DNA of 5,184 nt from contig RDYY01000032.1 in the NCBI GenBank assembly GCA_004293505.1, positions 1 to 5,184 of the forward strand, given 5' to 3'. Positions 1 through 5,184 of this stretch are shown in pieces (position 1 is the first letter of the stretch; every line of letters starts with the position of its first letter). The notes beneath the pieces were generated by a model. It searched no databases. It was not told the DNA's origin and saw only the letters and a list, made by a program, of their open reading frames with translations. Source of the stretch: Sphingobacteriia bacterium (lineage in GTDB: Bacteria > Bacteroidota > Bacteroidia > Chitinophagales > Chitinophagaceae). The position numbers and the translations under genes are program-made.

Positions 1-1
1 C

Positions 2-688
2 GACAAGAAAGCGGAAGCCCGCCGAATTGCAGCCATGTGGCAGCAAGTCATTGACCTGTTTCGTGGGGTGCAATATGGTGCATTGGTTTTTGAATTATAC
101 AACGAGCCCAGGATTGCTGTAGAAGAATGGAATACCCTTGCACCTTATTTGTTTTCATTGGTGAGGGCCAAAGATCCGTTTCGGTACTGGATCATTGGCT
201 CTACCGATTACAATGGCGTCAGTGCATTTGAGCGCTTGCAGCCCTTGAACGATGCAAGGGTGATGTATACGTTTCATTTTTATGAGCCCTATATGTTTAC
301 CCACCAAGGCGCAGCTTGGGACAAGGCCAAAACGGCCATCACCCAACTGCCCTATCCCTACCAACAACAAAAAATGCCTGCCCTTCCTGCCAAGCCCCTT
401 CACCCTGATTTGGAATACAATTATTTTAATTACAACCAGGTCGCATCGCGTGAATACATGTCCCGCCGATTAGACAAGATTGTTAATTGGAGCAAGAAAT
501 ACAATAAGTTGGTCTTGTGTACCGAATCGGGCGTCATTGAAAGCATCCCTATGCAATACCGAGAAAACTATTTGTACGACATGACAACCCTGATGCGGGA
601 AAAACAAATTCCTTACATGATCTGGGATTTAGACCAAAGTTTTTCCATCAAGGGTTTGTTCGAAAAACACGGAGCGCCCCAGCGGTAA
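2..688 (+). CDS. Glycoside hydrolase family 5 (cellulase-like) enzyme, C-terminal part, 5' end outside window
   Basis: This is the C-terminal 228 codons of a (beta/alpha)8-barrel glycosidase. The frame is open through the left edge, so the ATG at 35 is an internal methionine. Numbered from that methionine, the GH5 landmarks appear in order: FELYNEP, with the acid/base glutamate E24 (codon 104-106); the barrel-strand motif FHFYEP with H81 and Y83; the presumed nucleophile E164 in CTESG (codon 524-526); and a late IWDLDQSFS segment carrying the usual barrel tryptophan. GH5 enzymes hydrolyse beta-1,4 linkages in glucans, mannans or related polysaccharides, usually outside the cytoplasm; the substrate cannot be assigned here. 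The family's usual EFG around the nucleophile is ESG. The N-terminal part of the barrel and any signal peptide lie upstream of the window. The gene ends in TAA, four bases before the convergent DoxX-like gene, with no terminator between them. Family confidence is high; subfamily is unknown. Confidence 0.88.
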   Translation, partial: DKKAEARRIAAMWQQVIDLFRGVQYGALVFELYNEPRIAVEEWNTLAPYLFSLVRAKDPFRYWIIGSTDYNGVSAFERLQPLNDARVMYTFHFYEPYMFTHQGAAWDKAKTAITQLPYPYQQQKMPALPAKPLHPDLEYNYFNYNQVASREYMSRRLDKIVNWSKKYNKLVLCTESGVIESIPMQYRENYLYDMTTLMREKQIPYMIWDLDQSFSIKGLFEKHGAPQR

Positions 689-692
689 AAGT

Positions 693-1070
693 TTAAAAGG
701 TTTTCCGGCCCACCCAATAAGCCCAAAAGACAAGGGCAGGGTGCAAAACCAATAGGCGCACCCAACAGAGGAAAGGTGTCATGGTGATACCGCCCAGTTT
801 AAATGGGGCTTTTTCCAACATGTACCAATGAGCAGGTATAAAAGCGATCAGCATGGCCATGATGCCCCAGGAAGCCCAGGTTCGGGTGGCAGGAAAGAGC
901 AGGGCAAGGGCCAATCCCATCTCGGCCAACCCGCTCACCACATTGATCAAATGGGTATGGGCCTTGAGGTAGGGAGGAATCAGGGGGGCATAAAAACCTG
1001 GGTGCCAGAAGTGGTTCAGCCCAGCCAAGAAATACAAAACAGACATCAAATAAAGGCCCCATTTTTCCAT
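693..1070 (-). CDS. DoxX-like small integral membrane protein (four predicted helices)
   Basis: A 125-residue, very hydrophobic protein with four likely membrane segments at about residues 5-20, 40-60, 64-82 and 98-119. The motif AGLNHFWHPGFY (residues 16-27) at the end of helix 1, followed by a proline-rich PLIPPYL loop, is typical of short DoxX/MauE-type membrane proteins. A GLAE motif (47-50) lies in helix 2 and HWYM (81-84) ends helix 3. Members of this superfamily have been linked to quinone or thiol redox chemistry in the inner membrane, but most, including this one, have no assigned reaction. The ATG at 1068-1070 gives the expected short N-terminus (MEKWG), and no alternative in-frame start is visible just upstream. 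There is no Shine-Dalgarno site, as is normal for Bacteroidota. It is divergent from typA and convergent with the GH5 gene. The family call is fairly firm; the function is not known. Confidence 0.8.
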   Translation of the reverse strand: MEKWGLYLMSVLYFLAGLNHFWHPGFYAPLIPPYLKAHTHLINVVSGLAEMGLALALLFPATRTWASWGIMAMLIAFIPAHWYMLEKAPFKLGGITMTPFLCWVRLLVLHPALVFWAYWVGRKTF

Positions 1071-1120
1071 TTGAACGTGTTTTAGTAAGGTTGATTTAAC
1101 AGCAGAACAAGCCGAAGACC

Positions 1121-1151
1121 TTTTTTGTTGCCCTTGAAATGACTACCTTTG
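1121..1151 (+). promoter_or_regulatory. Probable Bacteroidota-type promoter of typA (-7 element TACCTTTG at 1144-1151)
   Basis: TACCTTTG matches the Bacteroidota sigma-factor consensus TAnnTTTG exactly. The -33 side is weaker: a T-rich run with TTTG at 1124-1127 lies 16 nt upstream, a little closer than the usual spacing of about 19-21. Transcription would begin a few bases after 1151, giving typA a 5' UTR of roughly 50 nt. The match also shows that the in-frame TTG at 1149-1151 is part of the promoter, not a start codon. Confidence 0.65.
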
Positions 1152-1208
1152 CCGACCGAATTGAGGGTTCTTTTACATAACTCATTGATTCTGAGTAAAA
1201 AATCAGAC

Positions 1209-3023
1209 ATGCAGATCAGAAACATCGCCATCATTGCCCACGTTGACCACGGTAAAACCACCCTGGTTGACCGCATTTTACACGCCACCAAGGTATTCCG
1301 CGACAACCAGGAAACCGGTGAATTGATCATGGACAGCAATGACCTGGAAAAAGAAAGGGGCATTACCATTTTCAGTAAGAATGCGGCAGTGACCTATAAC
1401 GATGTAAAAATCAACGTCATTGATACCCCTGGGCACAGTGATTTTGGTGGTGAAGTAGAAAGGGTGTTAAAAATGGCCGATGGGGTTATCCTCTTGGTAG
1501 ATGCTTTTGAAGGCCCCATGCCCCAAACCCGTTTTGTGTTGCAAAAAGCCCTGCAACTGAACCTCCACCCCATTGTGGTCATCAACAAAGTGGACAAGCC
1601 CAATTGCCGCCCCGATGAAGTACACGATGCGGTTTTTGAACTCTTTTTTAATTTGGACGCCACCGAAGAACAATTGAATTTCCCTACTTTTTATGGTAGT
1701 GGAAAAAATGGTTGGTTCAACGATAGCCTGACCCAAACCGAAGACATCCTGCCTTTGATGGATGGCATCTTGAAATATGTTCCCGAACCCAAAATTTCAG
1801 AAGGTGCTTTGCAATTACAAATCACTTCTTTGGATTATTCTTCTTTCTTGGGCCGGATTGCCATTGGAAAAGTAACCCGTGGTACCATCAAAGAAAGCCA
1901 ACCCATTGCTTTGGTGCAAGCCGACGGCAGCATCAAGAAAAGTCGCGTCAAAGAATTGTATGTCTTTGAAGGCATGGGCAAACGCCGTGTGAACGAAGTG
2001 GTTTCTGGTGACCTCTGTGCGGTTGTTGGATTGGAAGACTTTAACATTGGCGACACCATCGCCGATGCCGAGAATCCCGAAGGCCTCCCCATCATCAGTG
2101 TGGATGAACCCACCATGAGCATGACTTTCAGCATCAACAACTCTCCCTTTTTTGGCAAGGACGGTAAGTTTGTGACCTCTCGTCACTTGCGCGACCGCTT
2201 GATGAAAGAAACCGAGAAAAACCTGGCCCTGCGTGTAGAAGATACCGACAGTGCTGACTCTTTCTTGGTCTTTGGACGAGGTATCCTGCACTTGGGTGTG
2301 TTGGTAGAAACCATGCGCCGAGAAGGATATGAGTTGACCGTAGGCAATCCCCAGGTATTGGTCAAGCACATCGATGGCAAAAAATGCGAGCCGTATGAAA
2401 ACTTGGTGGTTGACGTACCCTCTGAATTCAGTGGCAAGGTCATTGACCTGGTAACCCAGCGCAAGGGCGAAATGCAAGTCATGGAAAGCAAGGGCGAAAT
2501 GCAACACTTGGAATTTGAAATTCCTTCCCGTGGTTTGATTGGCCTGCGTTCTCAAATGTTAACTGGTACTGCGGGTGAAGCCGTCATGGCCCACCGCTTT
2601 TTGGAATACAAGCCTTGGAAAGGACCCATCCCCGGTCGCAACAACGGCGTGCTGATTGCTAAATTCCAAGGCACAACAACCGCTTATTCTATTGATAAAT
2701 TACAAGACCGTGGCAGCTTTTTTGTAGACCCAGGAGAAGATGTGTACGTGGGCCAGATCATTGCGGAACACATCAAACCAGGAGATTTGAATGTGAACGC
2801 CATTGAAATGAAAAAGCTGACCAACCACCGCGCCAGCGGCAGCGATGATGCAGTTAGAATTGTACCCAAGTTGCAATTCACGTTGGAAGAGTGCATGGAA
2901 TACATTCAACAAGATGAGTGCATTGAAGTCACACCCAAAAACATCCGCATGCGCAAAACCGTATTGAACGAAGAAGACCGCAAAAAGGTCAGCCGTTCCA
3001 TGCAGTCAGAGGCAGTAGGATAG
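1209..3023 (+). CDS. typA: Ribosome-associated translational GTPase TypA/BipA
   Basis: A 604-residue GTPase of the EF-G/LepA superfamily that binds the 70S ribosome and assists 50S assembly and stress or low-temperature adaptation. The GTP-binding motifs are complete: G1 AHVDHGKTT (10-18), G2 RGIT (50-53), G3 DTPGH (72-76), G4 NKVD (126-129) and a G5-like SGK (164-166). A beta-barrel domain follows (about 200-290), then EF-G III-like (about 300-380) and V-like (about 395-480) domains containing SRGLIGLR (440-447), and the TypA-specific C-terminal domain (about 481-604) with NHRASGSDD. The length matches the family (about 600). The ATG at 1209 gives MQIRNIAIIAHVDHGK, the standard N-terminus. 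The TTG at 1149 would add 20 non-conserved residues and overlaps the -7 promoter element, so it is rejected. The gene is apparently monocistronic, with its own promoter upstream and an intrinsic terminator downstream. Confidence 0.97.
   Translation: MQIRNIAIIAHVDHGKTTLVDRILHATKVFRDNQETGELIMDSNDLEKERGITIFSKNAAVTYNDVKINVIDTPGHSDFGGEVERVLKMADGVILLVDAFEGPMPQTRFVLQKALQLNLHPIVVINKVDKPNCRPDEVHDAVFELFFNLDATEEQLNFPTFYGSGKNGWFNDSLTQTEDILPLMDGILKYVPEPKISEGALQLQITSLDYSSFLGRIAIGKVTRGTIKESQPIALVQADGSIKKSRVKELYVFEGMGKRRVNEVVSGDLCAVVGLEDFNIGDTIADAENPEGLPIISVDEPTMSMTFSINNSPFFGKDGKFVTSRHLRDRLMKETEKNLALRVEDTDSADSFLVFGRGILHLGVLVETMRREGYELTVGNPQVLVKHIDGKKCEPYENLVVDVPSEFSGKVIDLVTQRKGEMQVMESKGEMQHLEFEIPSRGLIGLRSQMLTGTAGEAVMAHRFLEYKPWKGPIPGRNNGVLIAKFQGTTTAYSIDKLQDRGSFFVDPGEDVYVGQIIAEHIKPGDLNVNAIEMKKLTNHRASGSDDAVRIVPKLQFTLEECMEYIQQDECIEVTPKNIRMRKTVLNEEDRKKVSRSMQSEAVG
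2461..2504 (+). repeat. Two perfect 17-nt direct repeats inside typA (2461-2477 and 2488-2504)
   Basis: GCAAGGGCGAAATGCAA occurs twice, 27 nt (9 codons) apart and in the same frame, so residues 419-423 and 428-432 both read KGEMQ. The KGE...KG(E/D)M pattern is conserved in TypA proteins, so protein constraint plus identical codon choice explains it. Only the perfect nucleotide identity is notable. Confidence 0.75.
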
Positions 3024-3043
3024 TGTTTTACAACTGAAGAAAC

Positions 3044-3072
3044 AGAGGGTCTGCAACAGCAGGCCCTTTTTT
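3044..3072 (+). terminator. Intrinsic (Rho-independent) terminator of typA
   Basis: AGGGTCTGC (3046-3054) pairs with GCAGGCCCT (3059-3067) through nine base pairs with one T-G wobble, around the 4-nt loop AACA. A T-run (3067-3072) follows at once. The hairpin starts 22 bp after the typA stop. Read on the minus strand, the same hairpin is followed only by a mixed CTGTTTCTTC, so it may also end obg transcripts but less strongly. The T-run overlaps the obg stop codon (3071-3073). Confidence 0.9.
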
Positions 3073-4069
3073 ATGCCGGTTTGTTCAAGGCCTTCCAGAG
3101 TTGGTCCTTTAGTTCGGTTAACCCTTGTTGTGCCACAGATGAAATAAAGACATGGGGTATGTTGGCGGGCAATTCTTTGGCAATGGCTTCTTTTAATTCT
3201 TGGTCCAACATGTCTGATTTGCTCACGGCAATGAGAAAGTCTTTTTGCAACATTTCTGGGTTATAGGCTTCCAGTTCATTGCGCAACACTTCAAATTCTT
3301 TTCGGTGGTCGGCGCTGTCGGCAGGAATCAAAAACAACAAAACGGCATTGCGTTCAATGTGGCGCAAAAAGCGGTGTCCCAAGCCCTTGCCTTCTGCTGC
3401 TCCTTCAATGATCCCAGGTAAGTCTGCTATGCAAAAAGATTGGTTGTCGCGATAAGCCACCATGCCCAATTGGGGAATCAAAGTGGTGAAAGCATAATTG
3501 GCAATCTTGGGTTTGGCGGCAGTGATAACAGACAACAAGGTGGACTTGCCTGCATTGGGAAACCCCACCAGGCCTACATCGGCCAAAACCTTCAATTCAA
3601 TTTGTTTCCAACCTTCTACACCGGGCTCTCCGGGTTGTGCATGGTCGGGTACTTGGTTGGTGGGGGTGGCAAAATGACTATTGCCCAATCCGCCCCTGCC
3701 TCCTTTGAGCCAAACAAATTCTTGGCCGTCTGCTAAAATCTCGGCTTCTTGTTGGCCCGTTTCTTCGTTGCGGGCAATGGTGCCCAAGGGTACTTCAATG
3801 ATGATGTCTTTGCCATCTCTTCCGGTACAATTGTTCTTGCTGCCGTTTTCTCCGTTCTCGGCCAATACGTTTTTGAAATATCGCAAGTGCAACAAGGTCC
3901 AGAGGTTGCTGTTGCCGCGCAAAATGATGTGGCCACCCCTTCCGCCATCGCCCCCATCGGGCCCACCCATGGCTGTTAATTTGTTGCGCATGAAATGGCG
4001 AATGCCGGCACCGCCGTGCCCACTGCGGGCAAAAATGCGGATGTAATCAATGAAGTTTCTGTCTGACAC
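3071..4069 (-). CDS. obg: Obg/CgtA family GTPase, ribosome assembly
   Basis: A 332-residue Obg protein, a slow GTPase needed for late 50S subunit maturation and linked to stringent control. Residues 1-159 form the glycine-rich Obg fold, with [12 protein letters not shown] at 35-46 and [11 protein letters not shown] at 123-133. The G domain follows: G1 GFPNAGKS (169-176), G2 YAFTTL (192-197), G3 DLPG (216-219), G4 SKSD (283-286) and G5 SSV (310-312). G4 is SKSD, not NKxD, a variant I recall from other Bacteroidota Obg proteins. There is no C-terminal extension after the G domain, so it is shorter than the E. coli and Bacillus proteins. The start is GTG at 4067-4069: it gives [13 protein letters not shown], the length expected from homologues, and the next methionine (residue 27) would delete conserved Obg sequence. 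It lies 23 bp after paaY on the same strand and converges with typA. Confidence 0.96.
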   Translation of the reverse strand: MSDRNFIDYIRIFARSGHGGAGIRHFMRNKLTAMGGPDGGDGGRGGHIILRGNSNLWTLLHLRYFKNVLAENGENGSKNNCTGRDGKDIIIEVPLGTIARNEETGQQEAEILADGQEFVWLKGGRGGLGNSHFATPTNQVPDHAQPGEPGVEGWKQIELKVLADVGLVGFPNAGKSTLLSVITAAKPKIANYAFTTLIPQLGMVAYRDNQSFCIADLPGIIEGAAEGKGLGHRFLRHIERNAVLLFLIPADSADHRKEFEVLRNELEAYNPEMLQKDFLIAVSKSDMLDQELKEAIAKELPANIPHVFISSVAQQGLTELKDQLWKALNKPA

Positions 4070-4073
4070 TGGG

Positions 4074-4081
4074 CAAAGATA
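4074..4081 (-). promoter_or_regulatory. Probable -7 promoter element (TATCTTTG) immediately before obg
   Basis: On the minus strand TATCTTTG exactly matches the Bacteroidota -7 consensus TAnnTTTG, followed by C as at the typA promoter. It lies in the short paaY-obg gap, and only four bases (CCCA) separate it from the obg GTG. No well-spaced -33 TTG is present; the nearest upstream is about 25 nt away, inside paaY. If it is used, transcription would start at or within a few bases of the GTG. Confidence 0.5.
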
Positions 4082-4092
4082 AGCCTTTCCCC

Positions 4093-4692
4093 TCAGTGGC
4101 TTTTTTCAATGGCTTTCCAAGTGGCATATAAGATGTCTTGGTTGGGCCTGTCTGCTGGTAAGCTGGTTAAAGGCTGGGTTTCTTGCCAATGCGCCCGCAT
4201 ATCAGCTGGTAAACTTTGGTACAAACGGGTACCGGCCGATTTCCAAGCCAGCATTTCTTCGCTCACTGTTTTTATTTTTTGTGCGGGGTTGCCCACAATC
4301 AAACTACAGGCTTCAAATTGTTTTTCAGCGGGAACAAAACTCAAAGCACCCACAATGCATCCTTCTCCCAACACCACGTCGTCCATCACCACAGCATTCA
4401 TGCCCACCAAACAATTGGGGCCAATGACAGCGCCATGGATCACCGCCCCGTGGCCAATGTGGGCGTCTTTTTGCAAGATCACCGATTTACCCGGGAACAT
4501 GTGAAGGGTGCAATTTTCTTGCACGTTGCAACCGTCTTCAATCACCACGGCCCCCCAGTCACCCCGCAAGGCTGCGCCGGGGCCAATGTACACGTCTTTG
4601 CCAATGATGACGTTTCCAGTGACACAAGCTTGTGGGTGTACAAAAGCACTGGGATCAATGACAGGAACAAAGCCCTTGAATGTATAAATCAT
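4093..4692 (-). CDS. paaY: PaaY: gamma-carbonic-anhydrase-like left-handed beta-helix thioesterase of phenylacetate catabolism
   Basis: A 199-residue hexapeptide-repeat protein. Residues about 10-125 contain the repeated I/V-G-x-x turns of a left-handed beta-helix, and a helical tail follows (about 140-199). Features of the gamma-carbonic anhydrase fold are visible: LRGDWG with R43 and D45, Q58 in NVQEN, and presumed metal-binding histidines H64 (CTLH), H81 and H86 (GHGAVIHG). VGMNAVVMD (96-104) and IVGNPAQKI (132-140) followed by LAW closely match the E. coli PaaY pattern as I recall it, and length agrees (about 196). PaaY proteins are reported to act as cytoplasmic thioesterases that relieve build-up of CoA intermediates in the phenylacetate pathway; generic YrdA-like carbonic anhydrase homologues are the alternative. 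Its ATG overlaps the paaI stop as ATGA (4689-4692), which implies translational coupling. The adjacent paaI makes the paa assignment much stronger. Confidence 0.88.
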   Translation of the reverse strand: MIYTFKGFVPVIDPSAFVHPQACVTGNVIIGKDVYIGPGAALRGDWGAVVIEDGCNVQENCTLHMFPGKSVILQKDAHIGHGAVIHGAVIGPNCLVGMNAVVMDDVVLGEGCIVGALSFVPAEKQFEACSLIVGNPAQKIKTVSEEMLAWKSAGTRLYQSLPADMRAHWQETQPLTSLPADRPNQDILYATWKAIEKSH

Positions 4693-5099
4693 GCGACAAC
4701 AGGTTTACCGGTTCTAAAACAAGTGCCTTTGAACAAAGCCACTTGCTGCCCTTTTTGGTTGTAAATGCTGATCTGGTACAAGCCTGTTTTGCGGCCATTG
4801 TGAATTTCAATGGCTTCTGCCGTTAAGCGGTCATTGACCATGACGGGCTTGAGAAAATTGATGCTGGTGTCCAAGGCCACTGATTCCTGGTTGCGGTTGT
4901 TGCAAGCAAAAGCAAAAGCAGAATCGGCCATGGAAAAACAAATGCCGCCGTGTACAATGCCCAGTCCATTGATCATTTCTGGTCTCACCACCATGCTGAT
5001 TTTGGCATAACCCTCTTTTAATGCTAATAATTCTATGCCCAGCCATTGTGAAAAGCGGTCTTCCGCCAGCATCTTGGCAACAACTTGTTCGGGTGTCAT
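4689..5099 (-). CDS. paaI: PaaI: hotdog-fold hydroxyphenylacetyl-CoA thioesterase
   Basis: A 136-residue hotdog-fold thioesterase. The hallmark stretch runs from MINGLGIVHGG (42-52) through FSMADSAFAFACN (55-67), with D59 at the position of the catalytic aspartate of E. coli PaaI. The later NFLKPV (81-86), HNGRKTGLYQI (100-110) and VALFKGTCFR (120-129) also match PaaI closely. In aerobic phenylacetate degradation PaaI hydrolyses ring-hydroxylated or ring-epoxidised phenylacetyl-CoA, freeing CoA and limiting damage from the reactive epoxide when downstream flux stalls. The ATG at 5097-5099 gives the family's usual length. It begins 7 nt after the preceding crotonase-family stop and overlaps paaY by 4 nt, so the three genes look like a single transcription unit. 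No Shine-Dalgarno site is visible; the upstream sequence is A-rich. A generic PaaI-family thioesterase is possible, but the context supports a true PaaI. Confidence 0.92.
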   Translation of the reverse strand: MTPEQVVAKMLAEDRFSQWLGIELLALKEGYAKISMVVRPEMINGLGIVHGGICFSMADSAFAFACNNRNQESVALDTSINFLKPVMVNDRLTAEAIEIHNGRKTGLYQISIYNQKGQQVALFKGTCFRTGKPVVA

Positions 5100-5106
5100 G
5101 GCGATT

Positions 5107-5184
5107 TTATTTTCCGGTGAAAACAGGTTTTCTTTTTTCTAAAAAAGAAGCAACGCCTTCTTTGAAATCTTCCGTTGCAGCGGC
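5107..5184 (-). CDS. paaG: Enoyl-CoA hydratase/isomerase (crotonase) family protein, last 25 codons, probably PaaG
   Basis: The minus strand is open from the right edge to a TAA at 5107-5109 and encodes a 25-residue C-terminus. It contains TEDFKEGVASFLEKRKP followed by VFTGK. This is the standard crotonase-family ending (EGV.AFLEKR.P.F.GK). It resembles PaaG, the ring-1,2-epoxyphenylacetyl-CoA isomerase that forms the oxepin-CoA, more than PaaF, but the tail alone cannot separate them. The stop lies 7 nt before the paaI ATG on the same strand, which supports a phenylacetate operon entering from the right. The active-site regions are outside the window. Crotonase family membership is likely; the PaaG assignment rests mainly on context. 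Confidence 0.65.
   Translation of the reverse strand, partial: AAATEDFKEGVASFLEKRKPVFTGK

Noticed and set aside
1071..1148. Search for a promoter of the DoxX-like gene on the minus strand
   Set aside because: No TAnnTTTG match or usable -33/-7 pair is visible, so no promoter is reported although one is expected in this divergent region.
1180..1196. Small inverted repeat ACTCA/TGAGT in the typA 5' UTR
   Set aside because: A 5-bp stem with a 7-nt loop is too weak to be called a regulatory RNA structure, and nothing else suggests a riboswitch or thermosensor.
1815..2555. A 246-codon open frame on the minus strand opposite typA
   Set aside because: It lies wholly inside the well-conserved typA gene, its translation is His/Phe/Gln-rich with no recognisable domain, and no promoter or start context supports it. 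It is a by-product of typA codon usage.
3440..4046. Plus-strand open frames of 76-121 codons opposite obg
   Set aside because: They mirror the glycine-rich Obg coding sequence (giving Pro-rich translations) and show no family signature.
4216..4764. A 182-codon plus-strand open frame opposite paaY and the end of paaI
   Set aside because: It is antisense to two confidently identified genes and has a His-rich composition with no domain signal.
5130..5149. A/T-only inverted repeat (9 bp arms, 2-nt spacer) resembling a terminator
   Set aside because: It lies inside the reading frame of the crotonase-family gene, has one G/C pair per arm at most, and reflects Phe/Lys codon runs.
1..5184. Search for tRNA, rRNA, CRISPR arrays, insertion sequences and defence-type genes
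   Set aside because: Genes of known housekeeping or catabolic families fill almost all of the window, gaps are short, and no terminal inverted repeats, spacer arrays or RNA signatures were seen.

Overview
The window reads as an ordinary, compact stretch of chromosome from a member of the Bacteroidota, most likely Chitinophagaceae or a close relative. The evidence is the style of the TypA and Obg proteins, two exact matches to the Bacteroidota -7 promoter consensus TAnnTTTG (one before typA, one before obg), and start codons preceded by A-rich sequence instead of Shine-Dalgarno sites. Codon use looks uniform, and I see no mobile element, tRNA, rRNA or CRISPR array. The lineage is inferred from recall of these families, not from a search.

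Layout. From the left edge to 688 (+) runs the C-terminal part of a glycoside hydrolase family 5 enzyme with both catalytic glutamates visible. Four bases later, convergent, lies a small DoxX-like four-helix membrane protein (693-1070, -). A 138-bp divergent intergenic region (1071-1208) holds the typA promoter. typA/bipA (1209-3023, +) is a complete translational GTPase and ends at a strong intrinsic terminator. That terminator's T-tract overlaps the stop codon of the convergent gene obg (3071-4069, -), which encodes a second ribosome-associated GTPase. Upstream of obg on the same minus strand are paaY (4093-4692), paaI (4689-5099) and the last 25 codons of a crotonase-family gene, probably paaG (5107 to the right edge).

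Function. The minus-strand set paaG-paaI-paaY has a 7-nt gap and then a 4-nt ATGA overlap, so it looks like the downstream end of an aerobic phenylacetate (phenylacetyl-CoA epoxide) operon. PaaG isomerises the ring epoxide, while the thioesterases PaaI and PaaY remove reactive or dead-end CoA esters. obg follows paaY by 23 bp and seems to have its own promoter, placed so close to the GTG start that the message could be leaderless. The convergent pair typA/obg encodes two GTPases that both act on the 50S ribosomal subunit. The GH5 and DoxX genes have no evident link to the rest.

I do not see a convincing undescribed system here. The points most worth checking are the possible leaderless obg promoter, the joining of a housekeeping GTPase to a paa operon, and the convergent typA/obg arrangement with its shared terminator.
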